From: Paenibacillus flagellatus
GTDB taxonomy: Bacteria > Bacillota > Bacilli > Paenibacillales > NBRC-103111
NCBI RefSeq assembly: GCF_003217775.1
Contig: NZ_QJVJ01000002.1
Location: 186,001-250,000, forward strand
Direction: 5' to 3'
DNA length: 64,000 bases
Below the pieces are notes generated by a model. It was not told where the DNA came from and searched no databases. It saw nothing but the letters and a program-made list of their open reading frames with translations. The stretch's first letter is position 1; each line of letters begins with the position of its first letter. Both the position numbers and the translations under genes were made by a program. Below, piece by piece: positions 34,326-42,658 of the stretch.

Positions 34326-35648
34326 CTACATATCGAGCGCCTTCCGGGCATCCAAGTAGCCTTCGCCCTGCACGTAGGGCGACAGCCCCCAGTTTTCGGC
34401 GCCTTCGAGCAGCTCCCGTTTCACCTCGTCCGGCGTCAGCGCCGGATTGCGCTGCAGCAGCAGCGCGGCGATACCGGCGCAGATCGGCGTCGCCATCGAC
34501 GTGCCCGACAGCGAGAAGTAGGCGCTGCCGACCCGGGCGCCGGGCTCGGCGCGATCGATCGACGAGCCCGGCGAGCGGAGCGAGACGATGTTGACGCCGG
34601 GGACGAGCAGGTCCGGCTTGACGATGCCGTCGGGCGTCGGGCCGCGGCTCGAAAACGGGGCGACGCTGTCGCCCGTCCGCTCGGCCGTATTGTGGTCGTT
34701 CATCGCCCCGACGGTAATGACGAGCGGACTCGTCCCGGGGCTGGAGATCGTCCCCCGGTCCGGCCCCTCGTTGCCGGCGGCCGCGCAGACGACGATGCCC
34801 GCGCGCCAAGCGTTCTCGACGGCGCGGACGAGCGGGTCGTCCTGTGCGGGACCGTATGCCGGGCTGCCGAGCGAAAGCGACATGACGCGGATGTTCAGGG
34901 CGGCCTTGTTCGCCACGCACCATTCGACGCCCGCGATGATCGTCGACAGCGCGCCGCTGCCGTTGCGGTCCAGCACTTTGACGCCGACGATATCGGCGCC
35001 GGGCGCCGTTCCGCGATAAGCGCCGTCGGACAGCCGGCCGCTGCCCGCCGCATCCCCGGCGCAATGCGTGCCGTGACCGTTGTCGTCGTAAGGGACCGTC
35101 CGGCCGCGGACGAAGTCGCGGAAGGCGGCGATCCGGTTGGTCGGCTGCGTCAGATCGGGATGCGGATAGACGCCGGTATCGAGTACGGCGATACGGATGC
35201 CGCTGCCGGTCAAGCCGAACCGGGTCAAGTCGTCGGCCCGGATCGCCGCGCGCGCCGAATCGAGCAGGGCGCGGACGGGACGGTCGAAGTGCAGCTTCTT
35301 GATGCGGCTTTGGCAGTCCGGCGCGATCAGGCTCTTCATCGCTTCGGCGGTCAGCTCCGCCGCGCAGCTGCGAATGCCGGCGTATTCGTGCTTCAGGCGG
35401 CATCGTTTATGGCCGTTCATATGCGTCTTCAGCTGTTGCATCCCGTCACGGTACGAGTCCTCGTGATCGTGGAACTCGACGATGACCGGAATCCGTTTTC
35501 GTTTCTCGGCGCGGTTGTGCAGCCAGCCGTTCAGCCAACGGGGCGCCCAGCGGCGTGGCCGGTACAGCGATTGCAGCTCGTCCCTCAGCAAACGGTCCAT
35601 CATGACCGCTCCGTCGCCGATCCAATCCTTGAAAGCGGCTTTCAGCAT
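34326..35648 (-). CDS. Subtilisin-like serine protease, AprX type (S8)
   Basis: A 440-residue protease without signal peptide, as in the intracellular AprX group. The catalytic triad is D157 in AVLDTGV, H192 in GHGTHCAG and S384 in SGTSMATP. The oxyanion Asn lies in AAAGNEGP. The first 125 residues look like the propeptide/inhibitor region that precedes the catalytic domain in this family. ATG 35648 has GGGAGGGAG upstream; an earlier ATG in frame lies before this site and is less likely. It is a single gene ending at a shared terminator. Its role may be protein turnover in late growth or sporulation (family inference). Confidence 0.9.
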   Translation of the reverse strand: MLKAAFKDWIGDGAVMMDRLLRDELQSLYRPRRWAPRWLNGWLHNRAEKRKRIPVIVEFHDHEDSYRDGMQQLKTHMNGHKRCRLKHEYAGIRSCAAELTAEAMKSLIAPDCQSRIKKLHFDRPVRALLDSARAAIRADDLTRFGLTGSGIRIAVLDTGVYPHPDLTQPTNRIAAFRDFVRGRTVPYDDNGHGTHCAGDAAGSGRLSDGAYRGTAPGADIVGVKVLDRNGSGALSTIIAGVEWCVANKAALNIRVMSLSLGSPAYGPAQDDPLVRAVENAWRAGIVVCAAAGNEGPDRGTISSPGTSPLVITVGAMNDHNTAERTGDSVAPFSSRGPTPDGIVKPDLLVPGVNIVSLRSPGSSIDRAEPGARVGSAYFSLSGTSMATPICAGIAALLLQRNPALTPDEVKRELLEGAENWGLSPYVQGEGYLDARKALDM

Positions 35649-35775
35649 GTTGCTCCCTCCCGGCAAGCGAATTCGGATGATCGTACTTCAGTGTATGGCC
35701 GGGTAGAGCGAGCGGTGAAAAATTTAGGGTTGCGTTTCATCCGTTTTCCCAATAAACTGAAGCTATAGCGTATAT

Positions 35776-35787
35776 GTTATCGATAAC
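35776..35787. promoter_or_regulatory. Palindromic operator 1 upstream of fucI
   Basis: A perfect 12-bp palindrome GTTATCGATAAC in the context TATGTTATCGATAACTCTA, identical in its core to the copy at 35868. It lies 92 bp from that copy, centre to centre. The form suits a LacI- or GntR-type repressor. Confidence 0.6.
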
Positions 35788-35867
35788 TCTACCGGAAAGC
35801 GGCCTCGCTGGGCGGAGCTTCCCGCATTGTCCGTTTTGCTGGCAAAGAGGGCCTGACACGGTCGTAT

Positions 35868-35879
35868 GTTATCGATAAC
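35868..35879. promoter_or_regulatory. Palindromic operator 2 upstream of fucI
   Basis: The second GTTATCGATAAC, in the context TATGTTATCGATAACCCTA, 44 bp before the fucI start codon. Two identical sites bracketing a promoter region suggest cooperative binding or looping. Confidence 0.6.
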
Positions 35880-35923
35880 CCTATTTCCGAAATCAACCTT
35901 TCCATTCAAGGAGGAGCATGAAC

Positions 35924-37729
35924 ATGACCATGAACGAAACCCGCCTTCCCGTCAACCGGCTTCAAGGGGAGATGCCCAAAATCGGCATCCGTCCGATCGT
36001 CGACGGCCGTCAAGGAGGAATCCGCGAATCGCTGGACGGCGTGACGATGGAGATGGCTCAATCGGTTGCGCGCTTCATCAGCGAGCGGTTGCGGCATTCG
36101 AACGGCTTGCCGGTCGAATGCGTCATCGCCGACACGACGATCGGCGGGGTCGCCGAGGCCGCGCGCTGCGCCGAGAAGTTCCGCAAGGAAGGCGTCGGCG
36201 TCTCGATTTCCGTTACGCCGTCGTGGTGCTATCCGATGGAGACGATGGACGCCGATCCGCATATGCCGAAGGCGATCTGGGGCTTCAACGGGACGGAGCG
36301 CCCGGGTGCCGTTTACTTGGCGGCGGCCACGTCGGCGCACAACCAGAAGGGGCTGCCGGCGTTCGCGATTTACGGGCGCGACGTGCAAAATTTCGGCGAC
36401 GCGACGATTCCGGAGGACGTGGGAGCGAAGCTGCTGCAGTTCGCCAAGGCGGGGCTCGCCGTCGCGACGATGCGCGGCAAATCGTATTTGTCGATGGGCA
36501 GCGTCTCGATGGGCATCGCGGGCTGCGTCGCGGACGAATCGTTTTTCGCGCGCTATCTCGGCATGCGCAACGAATACGCCGACATGAGCGAGTTCGTCCG
36601 CCGCATGGAGCTCGGCATTTACGACCGCGAAGAGTACGAGAAAGCGCTGAAGTGGGTACGCGACAACTGCAAGGAAGGCGAGGACGTCAATCCGCCGCAC
36701 TTGAAGCGCACCCGCGAGCAGAAGGACGAGGACTGGAACACGGTCGTCAAAATGACGCTCATCGCCCGCGACATGATGATCGGCAACCCGAAGCTGGCCG
36801 AGCTCGGCTACGGCGAAGAGTCGCTCGGCCGCAACGCCATCGCGGCCGGCTTCCAGGGGCAGCGGGCGTGGACGGACTATTTTCCGAACGGCGATTTCAT
36901 GGAGGCGATTCTCACGTCCTCGTTCGACTGGAACGGCATTCGCGAGCCGTTCACCGTTTCCACCGAAAACGATACGCTGAACGGGGTGACGATGCTGTTC
37001 GGGCAGCTGCTGACCGACGCCGCCCAGCTGTTCGCCGACGTGCGCACGTTCTGGAGCCCCGACGCGGTCGAACAAGCGACCGGGCATCGCTTGACTGGGC
37101 CGGCTGAAAACGGTATCATCCACTTGATCAATTCCGGTCCGGCCGCGCTCGATTGGACCGGTGCGGCCACCGGCGCGAACGGCGAGCCGGCGGTGAAGCC
37201 GTTCTGGTCGCTGTCGGAGAGCGAGGCGCAGGCGTGCCTGGACGCGACGAAATGGTGCCCGGCGGTCGACTTTTTCCGCGGCGGCGGCTTTTCCACCGAT
37301 TTCACGACGCGCGCCGGCATGCCGGTGACGATGGCCCGGATCAACCTGGTCGCCGGCCTCGGCCCGGTGCTCCAGCTGGCGGAAGGCTATACGGTGGAGC
37401 TGCCCGACGAGGTGCACGACGCGCTCGATCGGCGCACGAATCCGACGTGGCCGACGACCTGGTTCGTGCCGAGGCTGACCGGCCGGGGCGCGTTCCGCGA
37501 CGTTTATTCGGTCATGAACAACTGGGGATCGAACCATGCGGCCGTCAGCTACGGGCATATCGGCGGCCGGCTGCTGACGCTCGCCTCGATGCTGCGCATT
37601 CCGGTCAGCATGCACAACGTGCCGGAGGAGCACATTTTCCGGCCGGCGGCCTGGAACGCATTCGGGACGAACGATCCGGAAGGAGCCGATTTCCGCGCTT
37701 GCGCCGCGTTCGGTCCGCTTTACAAATGA
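35924..37729 (+). CDS. fucI: L-fucose isomerase
   Basis: A roughly 600-residue, Mn-dependent isomerase that converts L-fucose to L-fuculose and often D-arabinose to D-ribulose. The sequence is collinear with FucI through [30 protein letters not shown], the [18 protein letters not shown] block and [13 protein letters not shown] near the C-terminus. Three ATGs lie close together. ATG 35924 is 9 bases from AAGGAGG and is preferred to 35918, which is only 3 bases away. The kinase gene follows after 14 bp. Two palindromic operators upstream suggest repression relieved by a sugar or sugar phosphate. Confidence 0.93.
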   Translation: MTMNETRLPVNRLQGEMPKIGIRPIVDGRQGGIRESLDGVTMEMAQSVARFISERLRHSNGLPVECVIADTTIGGVAEAARCAEKFRKEGVGVSISVTPSWCYPMETMDADPHMPKAIWGFNGTERPGAVYLAAATSAHNQKGLPAFAIYGRDVQNFGDATIPEDVGAKLLQFAKAGLAVATMRGKSYLSMGSVSMGIAGCVADESFFARYLGMRNEYADMSEFVRRMELGIYDREEYEKALKWVRDNCKEGEDVNPPHLKRTREQKDEDWNTVVKMTLIARDMMIGNPKLAELGYGEESLGRNAIAAGFQGQRAWTDYFPNGDFMEAILTSSFDWNGIREPFTVSTENDTLNGVTMLFGQLLTDAAQLFADVRTFWSPDAVEQATGHRLTGPAENGIIHLINSGPAALDWTGAATGANGEPAVKPFWSLSESEAQACLDATKWCPAVDFFRGGGFSTDFTTRAGMPVTMARINLVAGLGPVLQLAEGYTVELPDEVHDALDRRTNPTWPTTWFVPRLTGRGAFRDVYSVMNNWGSNHAAVSYGHIGGRLLTLASMLRIPVSMHNVPEEHIFRPAAWNAFGTNDPEGADFRACAAFGPLYK

Positions 37730-37743
37730 CGGGAGGTTGAACC

Positions 37744-39444
37744 ATGGTTTCGGGGAAACGAAAGCTCGCGATCGGCATCGACTACGGAACGGAGTCCGGC
37801 CGCGCGCTGATCGTCGATACGGCCGACGGCCGCGTGCTGGCGACGCATGCGACGCGGTATCCGCACGGCGTCATCGAGCGCGAGCTGCCGGGCGGCGGGG
37901 CGAAGCTGCCGGCGGAATGGGCGCTGCAGCATCCGGACGACTACATCGAGGTGCTGCGCCGCTCGATTCCGGAGGCGCTGGCGATGGCCGGGGCGACCGG
38001 CGACGAGGTGGTCGGCGTCGGCATCGACTTCACGGCGTGCACGATGCTGCCGCTCGACGCGGCGGGCGTCCCGCTATGCTTCGACGCGGCGTGGCGGGAT
38101 CGGCCGCACGCCTGGGTGAAGCTGTGGAAGCATCATGCCGCGCAGGAGGACGCGACACGGCTGAACGAGCTGGCCGCGGCCCGCGGCGAGACGTTTTTGG
38201 ACCGGTACGGCGGGAGCATGTCGAGCGAATGGATGCTGCCCAAAATCGTCCAGACGATGCGCGAGGACCCCGCCGTCTTCGAGGCGGCCGACCGGTATGC
38301 GGAGGCGGCCGATTGGGTCGTCTACGCGATGACCGGCTCGTTCAAGCGGAACAGCTGCGCTGCCGGATACAAGGGCGCCTGGCATAAAACGGACGGCTGG
38401 CCGCGGCGCGATTTCCTGGAAGCGATCGACCCGCGTCTCGCGACGCTGGCGGAGACGAAGCTCCGCGGCGAAGTGATTCCTTCCGGGACGAAGGCGGGGG
38501 AGCTGACGGAGGAAATGGCGCGGCTGACCGGACTGATGGCCGGCACTCCCGTCGCGGCGGCGATCATCGATGCGCATGCGGCGCTGCCGGGTGCGGGCGT
38601 CGTCGGTCCGGGAACGATGGTGCTCGCGATGGGAACGTCGCTTTGCCACTTGATCGTGGCGGACGAGGAGCGCCAGGTGGAAGGAAACCGCGGCGTCGTC
38701 GAGGACGGCATCGTCCCGGGCTATTACGGCTACGAGGCCGGCCAGCCGGCCGTCGGCGACTTGTTCGGCTGGTTCGCCCGGCACGGCGTTCCCGCCGACG
38801 CGCAGCAAGCGGCCGAGCGCGAAGGGCTGTCCGTCTTCGCTTGGCTGGAACGGGAAGCGTCGCGGCTTGCGCCGGGCGAAAACGGGCTGCTCGCGCTCGA
38901 CTGGTGGAACGGCAACCGGTCCGTGCTCGCGGACGAAGGCTTGAGCGGCCTGATCGTCGGCTATACGCTCCAGACGAAGCCGGAGGAGATATACCGGGCG
39001 CTGCTCGAAGCGACCGCCTACGGAACGAAGCGGATCGTCGACGCGTTCGAGGAGAGCGGCATTCCGGTCGCATCGATCGTCGCGAGCGGCGGCATTCCGC
39101 AGCGCAGCCCGCTGCTCATGCAGCTGTTCGCCGACATTACCGGCAAGCCGATCGCCGTTCCGGCCGCCGCGGAGCCGACCGCTCTCGGCGCGGCGATGAT
39201 GGGGGCGGTGGCGGCCGGCGCGGAGGGAGGCGGCTTCGGCTCGATCGCCGAAGCGGCGGCGCGAATGGCGCCCCCGGTCGCCAAGACGTATGAGCCCGAC
39301 GCCGCTCGCGCCGCCGTCTATGCGGAGCTGTACCGCGATTACGTCGCCCTCCACGATTATTTCGGACGGGGCGGCGGCGGAGGCGTCATGCATCGTCTGC
39401 GCAAGCGCAAGGAAACGGCCCGAGCAACGGACGGAGTCCGGTAA
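37744..39444 (+). CDS. araB: FGGY-family kinase, L-ribulokinase type
   Basis: A 566-residue sugar kinase. GIDYGTESGRALIVD near the N-terminus is the phosphate-binding start of FGGY kinases. KLWKHHAAQ and SSEWMLPK are AraB-type motifs, and MGTSLCHL and SGGIPQRSPLLMQ lie in the second half. Placed 14 bp behind fucI with GGGAGG upstream, it most likely phosphorylates the ketose made by that isomerase (L-fuculose or D-ribulose). The gene symbol follows sequence type rather than proven substrate. No aldolase or aldehyde reductase gene of the fucose route lies beside it. Confidence 0.85.
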   Translation: MVSGKRKLAIGIDYGTESGRALIVDTADGRVLATHATRYPHGVIERELPGGGAKLPAEWALQHPDDYIEVLRRSIPEALAMAGATGDEVVGVGIDFTACTMLPLDAAGVPLCFDAAWRDRPHAWVKLWKHHAAQEDATRLNELAAARGETFLDRYGGSMSSEWMLPKIVQTMREDPAVFEAADRYAEAADWVVYAMTGSFKRNSCAAGYKGAWHKTDGWPRRDFLEAIDPRLATLAETKLRGEVIPSGTKAGELTEEMARLTGLMAGTPVAAAIIDAHAALPGAGVVGPGTMVLAMGTSLCHLIVADEERQVEGNRGVVEDGIVPGYYGYEAGQPAVGDLFGWFARHGVPADAQQAAEREGLSVFAWLEREASRLAPGENGLLALDWWNGNRSVLADEGLSGLIVGYTLQTKPEEIYRALLEATAYGTKRIVDAFEESGIPVASIVASGGIPQRSPLLMQLFADITGKPIAVPAAAEPTALGAAMMGAVAAGAEGGGFGSIAEAAARMAPPVAKTYEPDAARAAVYAELYRDYVALHDYFGRGGGGGVMHRLRKRKETARATDGVR

Positions 39445-39467
39445 AGCGGACGCAGCGGCATAGTTGG

Positions 39468-39531
39468 CGACAAGGAGCCCCGGGAGGGGCTCTTTGTCGT
39501 GCTCCGCGCTGCGCGGTCTCCGATTTTTTTT
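39468..39531 (+). terminator. Terminator region after fucI-kinase operon
   Basis: CGACAAGGAGCCCC pairs with GGGGCTCTTTGTCG (39468-39499, one G-U pair). A second small CCGCGC/GCGCGG hairpin is then followed by TTTTTTTT at 39524-39531. Either may end transcription. Confidence 0.6.
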
Positions 39532-39636
39532 GCGTGCGCCAATCTCGGTTCCATTCCAAAAAAAGAATTCGAATCCGGGAGGATTTAGTCGAATGGTGTC
39601 GAAATATACCCGAAAATAGGTAAAGAAGGATACGGT

Positions 39637-41196
39637 ATGCCGCGACCCAAAGGATTGCCGCTGCGTTTTCTCGTCACTTCGCTCGTCGTCGTTTCCGCCT
39701 TCATGACGCTGGCCGCCAGCACGTTCGTCGGCTACCGGAACGATAAAGACTCGCTTATTCGCATCACGCTCGAAATGAATAAAATGAACGCGGAAAAAGT
39801 CGCGGATTCGGTGGACGGCATATTCGAGACGCTTCAGACGAGTCTGGCGGCGACGGCCGATTATTTGAGCCGCAACGCGGACCGCGTCAATGTCGCGGAG
39901 CAGATCGATCTGTTTCGTACCGCACACCCCAATTTCAATTCCGTCATCCTCGTGGACGAATACGGGGTGCTACGTCAAGCGTCCCCGGTTGCTCCCGGCA
40001 CGATCGGGCAAAAGATGAAAACGGCCGGGGCGGAGCAGGCGCTCCGCGAGAAGCGTCCGCTCGTCACGGAGCCTTATGCGAGCATGCAGAACCGCCTGAT
40101 CGTGATGATCAGCCACCCTTTGTACGACGAACAGGGCATTTACCGGGGCTACTTGGGCGGGGCGATCTACCTCGAGGAACAAAACTTGTTCGGCAAGCTG
40201 CTGACGACGACACGGAACGAGTCGAACGGCTCCTATCTATTCGTCGTCAGCTCGTCCGGCAATTTGCTGTACCATCCCGACAAAAGCCGTCTCGGCGAAA
40301 ACGTGGCGCAAAATCCGGCCGTCATCGATCTGATGATCGGGAAGTCGGGCCAGCGGCGCGTCGTCAATTCGCGCGGCGTCGACATGCTGGCAGGCTACTC
40401 CATCGTAGGCGCCGCCGGCTGGGGCATCATCTCCCAGACGCCGACGGAAACCGTGCTTTCCGACTCCAGGAAGCTGATCCTGCGCGTGCCGCTCTATACG
40501 CTGCCGGTCGTCATCCTGTTCATCGTCCTCATCTACCAGATGATCGGCAAAGTATCGGATCCGCTCGTCAAGCTGGCCCGGTACGCGTCCCGGTTGTCCA
40601 ACATGAGCGACAAGCGCGAGCCGATCCCGCGCATCCATACGTGGAATTACGAGGCGAACCAGCTGCACCGGGCGCTGTCGACCGCGATCAAGCGGGCGAG
40701 GGCCGATTTCGACCATTTGTCGCTCGAGGCGCATACGGATCCGCTTACCGGACTGTTCAACCGGCGCGTCATGGACCATTGCATCCGGGCGTGGGTGGAC
40801 GACGGGGTGCCGTTTTGCCTGCTCGTGCTGGACTTGGATCATTTCAAGCGGATCAACGATACGCACGGGCATGAGGCGGGGGACGAGGTGATCCGGTTCA
40901 TGGCGATGTCGCTGAAATCCGAGATGAGCGCCGATTTCGTCTGCTGCCGCTACGGGGGGGAGGAATTCGTCGTCCTGATGCCCGATACCTCGCCGGAGCG
41001 GGCGTCGGCGTATGCGGAGGCGATCCGATCGTATATGGAGAAAACGAACAGCCCGGTCGGCCATCCGATTACGCTGTCGATCGGGATCGCCTCGTATCCG
41101 GGCACGGCGGCGGAAGCGGACGAGCTGTTCCGGCAGGCCGATGAAGCGCTTTATCGCGCCAAGCATTCGGGCCGCAATCGGATCGAATCGAATTGA
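39637..41196 (+). CDS. Membrane diguanylate cyclase with dCache sensor
   Basis: A 519-residue signalling protein. Two membrane helices (about 9-30 and 285-305) enclose an extracytoplasmic dCache-type sensor. A HAMP-like linker is followed by a GGDEF domain (about 360-519) with the active motif RYGGEEF and the DLDHFKRINDTHGH segment. The enzyme should make cyclic di-GMP from GTP. The inhibitory I-site (RxxD) is absent: the residues at the expected positions are Ser and Phe. AAGAAGGA precedes the ATG, and a strong terminator follows, so it is a single-gene unit. The signal it senses is unknown. Confidence 0.9.
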   Translation: MPRPKGLPLRFLVTSLVVVSAFMTLAASTFVGYRNDKDSLIRITLEMNKMNAEKVADSVDGIFETLQTSLAATADYLSRNADRVNVAEQIDLFRTAHPNFNSVILVDEYGVLRQASPVAPGTIGQKMKTAGAEQALREKRPLVTEPYASMQNRLIVMISHPLYDEQGIYRGYLGGAIYLEEQNLFGKLLTTTRNESNGSYLFVVSSSGNLLYHPDKSRLGENVAQNPAVIDLMIGKSGQRRVVNSRGVDMLAGYSIVGAAGWGIISQTPTETVLSDSRKLILRVPLYTLPVVILFIVLIYQMIGKVSDPLVKLARYASRLSNMSDKREPIPRIHTWNYEANQLHRALSTAIKRARADFDHLSLEAHTDPLTGLFNRRVMDHCIRAWVDDGVPFCLLVLDLDHFKRINDTHGHEAGDEVIRFMAMSLKSEMSADFVCCRYGGEEFVVLMPDTSPERASAYAEAIRSYMEKTNSPVGHPITLSIGIASYPGTAAEADELFRQADEALYRAKHSGRNRIESN

Positions 41197-41254
41197 ATGA
41201 ACGGCATGGAACGGAATGGAATGGAACGGACGGGGCGAACGGCGCCCGGCGAAG

Positions 41255-41281
41255 GAACGGACCCGGTCCGTTCTTTTTTTT
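41255..41281 (+). terminator. Strong intrinsic terminator
   Basis: GAACGGA-CCCGG-TCCGTTC followed by eight T residues, about 60 bp after the diguanylate cyclase stop. The bases between carry an imperfect GGAATGGAACGG tandem repeat. Confidence 0.88.
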
Positions 41282-41385
41282 GTGCGATCCGAAGCGGTGT
41301 GCGTCCCGCCGATTTATGGTATGATCGAGGTTGATGCATACAAGTAAGATACAAGTTATCGCGATCGAGAAAAAGGAGATGGACG

Positions 41386-42465
41386 ATGATGGATGCGCTT
41401 ACGCCGAATCCGGCGCTGTACAACGTGCCCTTCCGGGCCGAACGCTTCAACGGGATACCCTACCGGAGGCTCGGCTCGACCGGGCTGCGCGTATCGAACG
41501 TCGGGCTCGGGACGTGGAAAATCGGGCTGCCGGAAACCGGCGACGGCTCGCGGGTCGGGGAGGCGGAAGCGTTCGCGATTTTCGACCGGGCGCTCGAGCT
41601 CGGCGTCACGTTCTGGGATACGGCGAACCGGTACAATTTCGGCTCCGGCAACTCGGAGCGCGTCATCGGCCGCTGGCTGAAGGCGAACGCGGCCCACCGG
41701 AGAGACATCGTGCTGGCCACGAAGCTGTTCGGCGGCATGGACGGGACGACTCCGAACCATAGCGGCTTGTCGCGCGCCAACATTTTGGATTCGATCGATG
41801 CGAGCCTGGAGCGGCTGCAGACGGACCGGATCGACGTGCTGTATTTCCACGCCTTCGATCCGGAAACGCCCGTCGAGGAAAGCTTGGCTGCGGTGGAGGA
41901 TGTCGTGCGTGCCGGCAAAGTCCGCTACTTCGCCGTGTCCAACTTTACGCCGGATCAGCTGCGGCTATATCGGGAGAAGGCGGCTGCGATGTCCGTCCGG
42001 TGCGCGGCGGCGGCGGTTCAGAACCAGTTCGACCTGCTGAACGGCGAAGCGCCGGACAAAGCGGGGGCGCTTGCCTATGCGGCGGAGAACGGCTTGTCGT
42101 TCGTCGCCTGGAGTCCGCTCGCCCGGGGGCTGCTGACCGGCCGCTACTTGGATGCGGAGCGGGTCGGACCCGGAGACCGGCTGTACGACGAGGGCGAATG
42201 GCGGATCGACGACGCGACGGCCGGCAAGCTGCGCCGTCTGGCGGCGCTGGCCCGCGAGTGGGATATGGAGCTCGCCCAGCTGGCGATGGCCTACATGCTG
42301 ACGCTGCCGGGCATGGGGCCGGTCATTCCTTCGTCGACATCGGTCCGGCAGCTGGAAGCGAACGCGGCGGCGGGCCGCATCGAGCTTGATGCGGTGCAGC
42401 GGGACCGCGTGCGGGACGCCCTGGCCGATGCCCCAGCCGGTCAGTCGGAAGGCGATAGCCGGTAG
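41386..42465 (+). CDS. Aldo/keto reductase
   Basis: A 359-residue NADPH-dependent oxidoreductase with the (beta/alpha)8 fold. The full catalytic tetrad is present: D78 and Y83 in WDTANRY, K113 in LATKLFGG and H155 in YFHAFD. The C-terminal VIPSSTSVRQLEAN segment binds the coenzyme phosphate. It resembles the YhdN/potassium-channel-beta-like branch, which reduces small aldehydes and sugars. AAGGAG lies before a double ATG at 41386/41389. It stands alone between a terminator and the surface-protein gene, so the substrate cannot be inferred from neighbours. Confidence 0.9.
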   Translation: MMDALTPNPALYNVPFRAERFNGIPYRRLGSTGLRVSNVGLGTWKIGLPETGDGSRVGEAEAFAIFDRALELGVTFWDTANRYNFGSGNSERVIGRWLKANAAHRRDIVLATKLFGGMDGTTPNHSGLSRANILDSIDASLERLQTDRIDVLYFHAFDPETPVEESLAAVEDVVRAGKVRYFAVSNFTPDQLRLYREKAAAMSVRCAAAAVQNQFDLLNGEAPDKAGALAYAAENGLSFVAWSPLARGLLTGRYLDAERVGPGDRLYDEGEWRIDDATAGKLRRLAALAREWDMELAQLAMAYMLTLPGMGPVIPSSTSVRQLEANAAAGRIELDAVQRDRVRDALADAPAGQSEGDSR

Positions 42466-42532
42466 CCGATAGGCGTACGGTAGCGCGAGACCCGGAGTGC
42501 GGTTGTAAACGTCCGGGATCGTTGCGCCTACA

Positions 42533-42556
42533 TGACAAAATTCGTGACAAAACTCG
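42533..42556. repeat. Tandem 12-bp repeat upstream of the surface protein gene
   Basis: TGACAAAATTCG is followed directly by TGACAAAACTCG, and CGACAAAAG occurs 11 bp further on. The spacing places the motif on the same DNA face once per turn, which suits a response regulator that binds direct repeats. Confidence 0.35.
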
Positions 42557-42589
42557 CCCCTGCGTCCGACAAAAGAAGTCGCGTTCCTA

Positions 42590-42618
42590 TTACCGGAGGC
42601 TTACGTCTATGGTACACT
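42590..42618 (+). promoter_or_regulatory. Promoter of the surface protein gene
   Basis: TTACCG, 17 bp, then TACACT preceded by TGG (extended -10), 40 bp before the start codon. Confidence 0.45.
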
Positions 42619-42658
42619 GATACTAGAAACTGGCAAGTAGAACGGTAGAGGTGGAACT

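Noticed and set aside
41197-41250. GGAATGGAACGG repeats as a regulatory element
   Set aside because: They are short, imperfect and lie between a stop codon and its terminator; probably slippage.
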